From assembly GCF_046298265.1 (NCBI RefSeq), contig NZ_JBKAHK010000004.1:310001-374000 (forward strand): a stretch of 64,000 nt of DNA, read 5' to 3'. The translations under genes and the position numbers were made by a program. The notes under the pieces are model-generated. The model saw only the letters and a program-made list of their open reading frames with translations. It was not told the origin of the DNA and searched no databases. The DNA is from Gillisia xinjiangensis (GTDB taxonomy: Bacteria > Bacteroidota > Bacteroidia > Flavobacteriales > Flavobacteriaceae). Below, piece by piece: positions 57,790-64,000 of the stretch (the stretch's first letter is position 1; the number at the start of each line of letters is the position of its first letter).

Positions 57790-59410
57790 TTCCAGAAATT
57801 TACCATATTTACCCCTTCTTATCTTATTGGGGTTATTGCTGTTTTTAGTAAATCTCGATGCTTTGTTTGTAAATATCATGGAAGCCCGTAATTTTATTGC
57901 GGCGCGGGAAATGCTCACTCACGGAAACTGGATCTTTACCACGATGAATGAGCTGCCACGTTATGAAAAACCACCGCTTCCCACCTGGTTAACTGCAATT
58001 TCAGCAGGATTATTCGGATTGGAAAACCTGTTTGCTTACAGATTACCAGCCGCTTTAACATCGATATTCCTGGTAGTCATTTTTTACAAATTTCAATTAA
58101 GGCTCAATATCAAAAAATCATTTGCCTTTGGAGCGAGTGTGATATTGATGACTTCCTTTTATATTGTATTTTCCGGAAGGGACGGGCAATGGGATATTTT
58201 CACACACAGCTTTATGGTAGCTTGTTGCTACTTTTTTGTCCTGATGCTCACTTCAGAAAAAAAGAACATTCTGTATGCATTTGTTGCAGGTTTATTCTTT
58301 GGCGCCTCTCTTATGAGCAAAGGGCCGGTTTCGCTCTATGCTCTATTTCTTCCTTTTCTTATAAGTTATGGGGTGATTTATAAATTTAAACAGCCCGGAA
58401 AAAATTGGAAATTATACCTGATTTTTATTCTTACCGGCCTTATTTCCGGCTCCTGGTGGACGGTTTACGTTCATTATTATGATCCTGCGGCATTTGCCGA
58501 AATCGCCACCCAGGAAAGTTCCCGCTGGTTTAATTATAACGTTCGGCCAATTTGGTATTACTGGAGTTTTTTCACCCAAAGCGGCATCTGGACAATTCCG
58601 GCATTGCTTGGGTTATTTTATTGGTATTTAAAAGGCAAAGTATCCAATTTAAAAGCCTATCAATTTTACCTTTTATGGACCCTTATCTCTGTGGTTCTAC
58701 TATCCATTATTCCTGAAAAGAAAAGCCGCTATTTGTTGCCGGTATTAATTCCCCTGGCTGTTACTACGGCCTTTTACGTGGAAGTTGTTATAAAGAATTT
58801 CAGGCATAACTTCAGTAAAACAGAACGCTTTCCTGTCTATTTAAATTTCATACTCCTTACACTCATCGCTTTTGCTGCTCCGGCAATACTTTATTATGCA
58901 TTGGGAGCGGTAGTCCTGGAAAAAAGCTTTGTTTATGTTGGTTTTAGCCTTGGTATGATCGCTCTTGGTGCCCTGTTTATCTTCGGAATGATAAAATCCA
59001 GGATAAAACTGCTTTTCAGTTTACAGGCAACCATGATTCTTTTCATTATCCTCCTTGGCTTTCCCCTGACAAAACTCATAGATCCGGACAGAAATACCCC
59101 TAACATCTCCAATCTAAAAGACCTCATGGAGGAAGAAAACCTGGTGTTATATGATGCCGTTGGGATGCTCCCGGAATTGATCTGGGAATATGGAAAGCCT
59201 ATCCCTGTAATAGCCAGCCCGGAAGACATATCCAAGTCAGAAGAAAAATTCGGGGTACTGATAGCTCATGGTGATAAAGACCAGCAAGAAGCATTTAAAA
59301 ACTGCATTCTGGAATTTCAAGGAACCCTGGATCTCAATCCAACTATTTCCAAAGGAAGCAATTCAAGATTGATGAGGGATTTTTATATCGTTAGGAAAAA
59401 ACAACCTTAA
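57776..59410 (+). CDS. GT39-type glycosyltransferase (ArnT/PMT-like)
   Basis: The 544-residue polytopic membrane protein has about eleven to thirteen hydrophobic segments and the GT39/83 N-terminal loop with an acidic residue (IMEARNFIAAREML) followed by YEKPPLPTWLTA. The C-terminal 130 residues are a soluble periplasmic-like domain. ArnT-type enzymes transfer a sugar from undecaprenyl phosphate to lipid A; others mannosylate proteins. Its context after GT2 and LAB_N genes supports a lipid-linked sugar donor. It overlaps the LAB_N gene (14 bases) and the convergent PAP2 gene (20 bases). Confidence 0.85.
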   Translation: MSKYNSRNLPYLPLLILLGLLLFLVNLDALFVNIMEARNFIAAREMLTHGNWIFTTMNELPRYEKPPLPTWLTAISAGLFGLENLFAYRLPAALTSIFLVVIFYKFQLRLNIKKSFAFGASVILMTSFYIVFSGRDGQWDIFTHSFMVACCYFFVLMLTSEKKNILYAFVAGLFFGASLMSKGPVSLYALFLPFLISYGVIYKFKQPGKNWKLYLIFILTGLISGSWWTVYVHYYDPAAFAEIATQESSRWFNYNVRPIWYYWSFFTQSGIWTIPALLGLFYWYLKGKVSNLKAYQFYLLWTLISVVLLSIIPEKKSRYLLPVLIPLAVTTAFYVEVVIKNFRHNFSKTERFPVYLNFILLTLIAFAAPAILYYALGAVVLEKSFVYVGFSLGMIALGALFIFGMIKSRIKLLFSLQATMILFIILLGFPLTKLIDPDRNTPNISNLKDLMEEENLVLYDAVGMLPELIWEYGKPIPVIASPEDISKSEEKFGVLIAHGDKDQQEAFKNCILEFQGTLDLNPTISKGSNSRLMRDFYIVRKKQP

Positions 59411-59966
59411 ATTTCCGAATCAAATAAACCTGTAGCAGATAGAACAGATATCCTAAAAAAGCACCAATAAGCATCCCGGTAATCACATCGAGTGGATAGT
59501 GAACCCCTACATAGATGCGACTGTAACTTACCACCAGCGCCCAGAAAAGCATCATATAGATCAACTTGGGATAGGCTTTTTTCAAGATCAACCCTACAAA
59601 GATCGCCAATGCAAAAGAACTGGCGGCATGGGCCGAAAAATATCCAAACCGCCCGCAGCGTACCGCGATATATCTTGCATATTCCATTATGCCTTCCTGC
59701 CTGCAAGGCCTTAGGCGCTCGAATCCGTCTTTAAAAACATTCGCAAGTTGATCTGTACAGGTGATTAGCAAAGCGATCATAACCAATGAAATCGCGGTTC
59801 CTTTCACCCCGTATCTTCTAAAAATAAGGTACAATAACAGCACATAAAGGGGAATTGCCGTCCATTTATCTGTGATCAATAACCAGAACCAGTCCCAGGC
59901 AGGATTTCCAAGATTATTTAAATACAGGTATAACTTCGCGTCTAATTCAAGGATTTTTTCAATCAT
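59391..59966 (-). CDS. PAP2-family lipid phosphatase
   Basis: The 191-residue membrane protein has the three PAP2 signatures: KDGFERLRP (C1), GYFSAHAASSFALA (C2, SAHA for the usual PSGH) and SRIYVGVHYPLDVITG (C3, catalytic His-Asp). Five to six membrane segments. The family removes phosphates from undecaprenyl pyrophosphate or lipid A. It is co-directional with and three bases after the 75-codon gene at 59970, and convergent with the GT39 gene, overlapping it by 20 bases. It is a plausible partner in the same lipid pathway, which is inference. Confidence 0.9.
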   Translation of the reverse strand: MIEKILELDAKLYLYLNNLGNPAWDWFWLLITDKWTAIPLYVLLLYLIFRRYGVKGTAISLVMIALLITCTDQLANVFKDGFERLRPCRQEGIMEYARYIAVRCGRFGYFSAHAASSFALAIFVGLILKKAYPKLIYMMLFWALVVSYSRIYVGVHYPLDVITGMLIGAFLGYLFYLLQVYLIRKFKVVFS

Positions 59967-59969
59967 TCT

Positions 59970-60197
59970 TTAATCCTCATAACGGGAAACTTCCCTGTCA
60001 TAAAACTCACTGGCTTCAGTGATCAAATCCTCAGCAAGAGTTGCCAATTCTTTTTCATCACTTTGATCAAAGTCTTCCAGCCACTCTACATCATCATTTT
60101 CAAGATTGATTATAAAACGGGGATATTCTGTGTGTATAACAAAAATAGCATCGGGATAATCGGTGTTATCACCTAAAAGGAATTTCGGGAAATCCAT
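59970..60197 (-). CDS. Small acidic protein of unknown function
   Basis: This is a 75-residue soluble, acidic protein (DFPKFLLGDNTDYPDAIFVIHTEYPRFIINLENDDVEWLEDFD in outline). It has no signal, no membrane segment and no cysteine. It appears to be a conserved-type Flavobacteria protein, but I do not recognise a family. It directly precedes the PAP2 gene by three bases in the same orientation and so is probably co-transcribed with it. Confidence 0.65.
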   Translation of the reverse strand: MDFPKFLLGDNTDYPDAIFVIHTEYPRFIINLENDDVEWLEDFDQSDEKELATLAEDLITEASEFYDREVSRYED

Positions 60198-60303
60198 AAT
60201 TTCTTATTGTTTATTTGGTAAATTTAATAGTAATACTTATTAATTATAATCGTTTCTGAATTTTTTTTGAAAGGCTGGAAATACCGTTGTAGCCTACTTT
60301 GCT

Positions 60304-61689
60304 TTATTTTTCAGTTCCTGAAGTAGCCGCTGAAAAAACCAGCTCTTCCTTCAGAATTAATTTTCTGCTTAAATAATTAAACCTAAAATACAATAATATC
60401 GCTGAAGCAGACAATCCAACCAACAATCCCAACCAAATTCCCATGCTCCCGAGTTGATCTGCTTTTCCAAAATAAATTGAAACCGGAAATCCTATGATCC
60501 AATAGGCGATAAAACAAATAAGTGTTGGGATCTTCACATCCTGCAGGCCTCTTAAAGCTCCCAGGATCACGACCTGTAACCCATCGCTTAACTGAAATAA
60601 TGCTGCGATAATCAATAATTGAGCCGCCAGAATGATCACTTCGCTATTGTCTATATATAGGGTGGGCAACCAGTCTTTCAATAAAATAAATCCAAGTGCA
60701 AACAGGGCCTCGATCAAAAATACCAATAAGAATGTTGAAAGTGCAATTCGCCTTAAATCCTTATAATTTTTCAAGCCCTTTTGATTTCCAACCCGTATTG
60801 TTGCAGTAACTCCCAATCCTACCGCGATCATGTAGGTCATAGAAGCCAGGTTAAGCGCTATTTGATTTGCCGCCTGCGGATTGGTACCCAGGGTTCCTGC
60901 CAGAAGGATGGTTCCGGCAAAGATCGCTACCTCGAAAAACATTTGTAAAGCGGTAGGAAACCCAAGTGCGAGAAGGTGCTTAAAAATAGAAATCTTAAGA
61001 AGCTCCTTTTTGCTCCAGATAAAATAATTTCTGAATTTTTTCTTTCTGCGAAGGATCTCCCAAATGAACCACAACATAAAAAATCGTGAAATTAGGGTCC
61101 CTATTGCCGCTCCCCGAAGTTCCAGCCTTGGAAAAATCCAGATTCCGTATATGAGCAGATAATTAAATACCACATTCACCACATTGGAGATCAGGATGGC
61201 GTACATGGAATATTTGGTTTGTGACAGTCCGTCGGCAAATTGCTTATATGCCTGAAATATCATAAGCGGGATCATTGAAAAAGCCACAATTTCAAGATAT
61301 GGGATCGCGAGAGCCACCACTTCCGGCGGCTGGTTTAAATGATATAAAATAGGTTTCGCCAGTAACAATATCAAAAATAAAAAGATTCCACTCACGGCGC
61401 ACATCATAATACCGTGATGAAAATAGCTTCTTCCCTTTTCAATATCTCCGGCACCATCCGCCTCGGCAATAAGCGGGGTGATTGCAAAGGAAAATCCTAT
61501 TCCCAGGGAAAGCGCAATAAAAACAAGACTATTCCCCAGGGATACTGCAGCCAGGGGTGCAGCTCCCAATTGACCTATCATTAAATTATCTACCAGGCTA
61601 ACCAGCACATGACCCAGTTGCCCCATCATGACGGGGAAGGCTATGTGAAGATTTTTCTGAAATTCTCTTGTGTAGGCTGCTAATTGCAA
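60304..61689 (-). CDS. MATE family efflux transporter
   Basis: The 461-residue membrane protein has twelve hydrophobic segments and MATE/NorM motifs: the N-terminal PVMMGQLGHVLVSLVDNLMIGQLGAAPLAAVSLGNSL, and LGANPQAANQIALNLASMTYMIA in the second half. It exports cationic drugs or metabolites in exchange for Na+ or H+; the substrate is not known. A TTG start (MQLAAYTREF) is supported by a -7 box about 20 bases upstream. No regulator lies adjacent. Confidence 0.92.
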   Translation of the reverse strand: MQLAAYTREFQKNLHIAFPVMMGQLGHVLVSLVDNLMIGQLGAAPLAAVSLGNSLVFIALSLGIGFSFAITPLIAEADGAGDIEKGRSYFHHGIMMCAVSGIFLFLILLLAKPILYHLNQPPEVVALAIPYLEIVAFSMIPLMIFQAYKQFADGLSQTKYSMYAILISNVVNVVFNYLLIYGIWIFPRLELRGAAIGTLISRFFMLWFIWEILRRKKKFRNYFIWSKKELLKISIFKHLLALGFPTALQMFFEVAIFAGTILLAGTLGTNPQAANQIALNLASMTYMIAVGLGVTATIRVGNQKGLKNYKDLRRIALSTFLLVFLIEALFALGFILLKDWLPTLYIDNSEVIILAAQLLIIAALFQLSDGLQVVILGALRGLQDVKIPTLICFIAYWIIGFPVSIYFGKADQLGSMGIWLGLLVGLSASAILLYFRFNYLSRKLILKEELVFSAATSGTEK

Positions 61690-61707
61690 TTCTTAATTTT
61701 TAAGCTG

Positions 61708-61715
61708 CAAAGATA
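61708..61715 (-). promoter_or_regulatory. Promoter box of the MATE gene
   Basis: CAAAGATA on the plus strand is TATCTTTG on the minus strand, a perfect -7 box, 18 bases before the TTG start at 61689. No -33 TTTG is seen. Confidence 0.55.
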
Positions 61716-61769
61716 ACAGGATTTGACAGGCCGGAAATTGAAATCGGTTTTAATTTGCTCCCTAAGTGC

Positions 61770-61852
61770 GCGGGATTCTTCACTGAGTTCAGAATGAATG
61801 CCAAGGTGGTTTTTTTGTCATCTGAACGAGCTTTTGGGCGAGGAAGAATCCC
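61770..61852. repeat. Imperfect inverted repeat, GAGTTCAGAATGA type
   Basis: GGGATTCTTCACTGAGTTCA with AGAATGA (61772-61797) is complementary, with a loop-out, to TCATCTGAACGAG and AGGAAGAATCCC (61818-61852). It is the kind of intergenic repeat often containing TGTCATTCTGAACG and GTGAAGAATC words. It lies in the 219-base gap between the MATE and M28 genes; apart from the MATE promoter box, I see nothing else there. Confidence 0.65.
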
Positions 61853-61908
61853 TACCAATCAACATTAATCCCCGTAAATTCCTCTCATATCTCAAATTTT
61901 ACTACTCA

Positions 61909-63303
61909 CTACTCTTTTATCCCATATTTATCTACCAGGTAAATGAGCGAAGTCATGGTAGCCGCACCAAGTTCCAATTCCCTTTTGTTAATATGTTCAA
62001 AAGTATCATTATCTGAATGGTGATGATCGAAATACCGTTGCGAATCTGGGCGCAATCCTGCCAAAACGGTTGATCCTCCGCGCAATGGACCGATATCGGC
62101 ACCGCTTCCGCCCCTGTCGAACTGATGAATAAGATATGGCCTAAACAGCTCATTCCAGCTGGTTATTTGTGCATATTGGGCATTATCTGCTTCAAAGGAA
62201 AAACCCCTGGGAGTGAATCCACCGGAATCGCTTTCCAAAGCAAAAATGTGATTTTCATTCTTTTCTTTTGCCACCTCAGCATATTTATTTCCGCCGCGAA
62301 GGCCGTTTTCCTCATTCATAAATAATACCACCCGAATACTGCGTTTTGGCTTAATTCCCATTTCTTTTAAGAGGCGTAGCACCTCCATGGATTGTACCAC
62401 TCCGGCACCATCATCATGGGAACCATCTCCCATGTCCCAGGAATCAAGATGTCCTCCTACCATAATAATCTCTTCAGGAAATTCACTTCCTGTAATTTCT
62501 CCAATCACATTATAAGATTCAACATCCGGAAATTGCTCCGAATTCAATTTAAAATATAGTTTTATATCTTTTTGGATCTTTAAAAGTCCGCTTAAATATT
62601 CAGCATCATTTGTGCTTATTGCTGCAGCAGGAATCCTTTCAGAAACAGGAAGCTCCCCATAACTCATAGTTCCGGTATGTGGAAAATCATCCAGTCGAAG
62701 GTTTACAGATCGTACTATCACCCCTACCGCACCATATTTTGCAGCTTCTGCGGCTCCGGAATAGCGCTGATCTACACAACCCCCATAGGCTTCAAAAGTA
62801 TTGATTATATCTGCTCTCATTGGGCGGTTATAAAAAACGATCTTTCCTTTTATCTGGCCCTCTCCGTACCTTGCAAGATCTTCAATACCCTGCACTTCCA
62901 GCACCTCTGCCTTTGTACCTTCCTTTGAAGTAGCCACAGATCCTCCCAAAGCGGTAATATTGACATCTCTTGTGCTGCCCGGAGCTGATTCCACATAAGC
63001 ATATTCCTTAGCCCCCCTAACCCATTTTGGAACCATTACAGGTTGCAGCCAAACGCTATCGAGGCCTAGTTTTTCCAATTCCTTTTTAGTGTATTCCACA
63101 GCCCGCTGAGCACCCGTTGAGCCTGAAAGCCTGTGCCCTATTTCATTTGACAAATGATCCAGCCAGCTATAAGCCTGCCCATTAAGCAATGCCATATCAT
63201 ATACGGTTCGAATATTTAGTGAATCTTCAGCATTTTGAGTAGACTGAGCGATTGAAGAAAAGGAAAAACCAATAAATAAAAAAAGAAGTGATATTATTTT
63301 CAT
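61909..63303 (-). CDS. M28 family metallopeptidase, exported
   Basis: It starts at the ATG of MKIISLLFLFIGFSFSSIAQS (464 residues), a signal peptide. An upstream in-frame Met would precede the promoter box and is rejected. M28 zinc ligands are visible: VGGHLDSWDMGDGSHDDGAG (His, Asp), FMNEENGLRGG (Glu-Glu), ALESDSGG (Asp) and FDHHHSDNDTFEH (His). A PA-domain-like insertion (LARYGEGQIKGKIVFYNRPM) precedes the catalytic part, as in aminopeptidases of this group. It is likely a periplasmic or secreted aminopeptidase / carboxypeptidase Q-like enzyme. Confidence 0.9.
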   Translation of the reverse strand: MKIISLLFLFIGFSFSSIAQSTQNAEDSLNIRTVYDMALLNGQAYSWLDHLSNEIGHRLSGSTGAQRAVEYTKKELEKLGLDSVWLQPVMVPKWVRGAKEYAYVESAPGSTRDVNITALGGSVATSKEGTKAEVLEVQGIEDLARYGEGQIKGKIVFYNRPMRADIINTFEAYGGCVDQRYSGAAEAAKYGAVGVIVRSVNLRLDDFPHTGTMSYGELPVSERIPAAAISTNDAEYLSGLLKIQKDIKLYFKLNSEQFPDVESYNVIGEITGSEFPEEIIMVGGHLDSWDMGDGSHDDGAGVVQSMEVLRLLKEMGIKPKRSIRVVLFMNEENGLRGGNKYAEVAKEKNENHIFALESDSGGFTPRGFSFEADNAQYAQITSWNELFRPYLIHQFDRGGSGADIGPLRGGSTVLAGLRPDSQRYFDHHHSDNDTFEHINKRELELGAATMTSLIYLVDKYGIKE

Positions 63304-63338
63304 CGGAAAATGGGGATTTAAATGTAAAAGATAAATTA

Positions 63339-63346
63339 CAAATTTA
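63339..63346 (-). promoter_or_regulatory. Promoter box of the M28 peptidase gene
   Basis: CAAATTTA on the plus strand is TAAATTTG on the minus strand, matching TAnnTTTG, 35 bases before the chosen ATG. It makes the start at 63357 impossible from this promoter. Confidence 0.55.
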
Positions 63347-63358
63347 ACAGGAATCAAG

Positions 63359-63405
63359 AGTCTTGGGGCAAGCCAAAAAGTTAAATCCTCAATGAGGGAT
63401 TAAAG
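63359..63405 (+). repeat. Dispersed multi-hairpin repeat, copy E (truncated)
   Basis: GTCTTGGGGCAAGCC, then a short A-rich spacer and TTAAATCCTCAATGAGGG-ATTAAAG, matching the 3' part of the repeat (long GC hairpin truncated, last hairpin intact). It lies between M28 and PPK2 genes that run on the opposite strand. Confidence 0.65.
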
Positions 63406-63412
63406 CAATCTA

Positions 63413-64000
63413 TCAGGGTTTATATTCCTTTTGAAGTTGCTCTCTGTATTCCGAAAGGTTTTTTAAAATATCGGGAGACAACTCCGGTTCCTGAACGTCT
63501 TTATATTTAACAAGTTCTTCCAGAATGATCTTTGCTGTTAGATATCTGGCAGTGGCCTTATCATTGGAAGGGATTATATACCAGGGAGCATGAGAAAAGG
63601 AAGTCCGGGAAATTGCATCCTCATAATACCCCTGGTAATCATCCCATAATTTCCGTTCTTTAAGATCACCAGGGGAAAATTTCCAATTTTTATCTGCTTT
63701 ATCAAGCCGACGTAACAAGCGTTGGCGTTGTTCCTCTTTTGAAATATTCAAAAAGAACTTAAAAATAATAGTTCCATTCCGGGAGATATGTTTTTCAAAA
63801 TTCCTGATGTCTTCAAATCGCTTTTCCCAGAAATCCTCGGTTATATCCTCGACTTTATTTATATCAGGCAAGTTTTCATTAAGAATATATTCGGGGCGCA
63901 CCCGGGTAACGAGCACATTTTCATAATGTGTCCGGTTAAAAACACCAAATTTCCCCCTTGCCGGCAAGGCGATGTAATGTCTCCATAAGAAGTCGTGCTT
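63413..64000 (-). CDS. Polyphosphate kinase 2 family protein, 5'-truncated by window edge
   Basis: The frame runs open to the window edge: HDFLWRHYIALPARGKFGVFNRTHYENVLVTRVRPE is a PPK2 signature (WR-x5-LPARG and FNRSHYE lid/Walker region). The C-terminal part has FEKHISRNGTIIFKFFLNISKEEQ, RLLRRLDKADKNWKFSPGDLKERKLWDDY and WYIIPSNDKATARYLTAKIILE. PPK2 enzymes transfer phosphate between polyphosphate and nucleotides (ADP/GDP or AMP type). The Walker A region lies outside the window. Only the last 195 residues are present. Confidence 0.92.
   Translation of the reverse strand, partial: KHDFLWRHYIALPARGKFGVFNRTHYENVLVTRVRPEYILNENLPDINKVEDITEDFWEKRFEDIRNFEKHISRNGTIIFKFFLNISKEEQRQRLLRRLDKADKNWKFSPGDLKERKLWDDYQGYYEDAISRTSFSHAPWYIIPSNDKATARYLTAKIILEELVKYKDVQEPELSPDILKNLSEYREQLQKEYKP

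Noticed and set aside
63303..63357. Longer start of the M28 peptidase (MIPVKFVIYLLHLNPHFP)
   Set aside because: The TAAATTTG promoter box lies downstream of that start, and the signal peptide begins at the inner Met.
1..64000. CRISPR arrays, insertion sequences, prophage, rRNA or tRNA genes
   Set aside because: No regularly spaced direct repeats, transposase or phage structural genes, or structural RNA patterns were recognised anywhere in the window.

Overview
The window is a contiguous piece of chromosome from a member of the Bacteroidota, almost certainly a (probably marine) Flavobacteriaceae bacterium. The evidence is gene content typical of that family (DUF4835, DUF4199, DUF2911 and DUF6913-type proteins, a type IX secretion C-terminal signal, a RecN/DUF4835/CoaBC/omega/BamD gene block, a Wzc with a Gly-Tyr tail). 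Promoters have the Bacteroidota form, with a TAnnTTTG box at about -7. Shine-Dalgarno-like sites are generally absent, TTG/GTG starts recur, and the sequence is moderately AT-rich. The genus cannot be fixed from the sequence alone. Most of the window is core genome; I see no prophage, insertion sequence, CRISPR array, tRNA or rRNA.

Layout. 1-5.6 kb: end of a 3-hydroxyacyl-CoA dehydrogenase, a DUF1015 protein, a YggS-type PLP protein, a DEDDh exonuclease/GIY-YIG fusion, a voltage-gated-type K+ channel overlapping miaA. 5.6-12 kb: a giant type IX-secreted repeat protein beside an OmpR-type two-component system. 12-23 kb, mostly minus strand: coaE, a YbbR protein, a glycosyltransferase, fabI, recN, a DUF4835 protein, coaBC, rpoZ, bamD, dapA, a DUF6913-like protein and an unknown membrane protein. 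23-31 kb: a two-gene 5'-nucleotidase, ligA, a cyclophilin-FKBP fusion and recQ. 31-35 kb: arabinose-5-phosphate isomerase, tatC, an AhpD-like protein, lptB and, convergently, pssA. 35-41 kb: asnB facing a polysaccharide-export set (ABC-2 permease, Wzc-type tyrosine kinase, Wza-type lipoprotein). 41-50 kb: ABC-F ATPase, methyltransferase, LolD-like ATPase, cobalamin adenosyltransferase, DUF2795, secA, DUF4199.

50-64 kb is the most interesting part. A minus-strand operon encodes an ECF sigma factor, a membrane anti-sigma-like protein, a DUF4097-like exported protein and a signal-less M23 peptidase, with overlapping reading frames that suggest translational coupling. It is followed by DUF2911, ohr, and a plus-strand run of meaB, a GT2 glycosyltransferase, a tandem-duplicated LAB_N membrane protein and a GT39 (ArnT-like) transferase. 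A convergent PAP2 phosphatase follows. The GT2/LAB_N/GT39 set has the architecture expected of a lipid-linked sugar synthesis, flipping and transfer system. MATE, M28 peptidase and PPK2 genes close the window.

Non-coding structure. A modular, multi-hairpin intergenic repeat occurs in five recognisable copies (near 2.2, 27.3, 33.0, 50.5 and 63.4 kb). One copy is bracketed by C-run/G-run inverted repeats ending at the start codon of the exonuclease gene. Two other intergenic repeat types (25.0-25.2 kb and 61.8 kb), several strong terminators and a set of TAnnTTTG promoters were found. TGTTAACA palindromes lie upstream of both the two-component operon and the adjacent secreted-protein gene.
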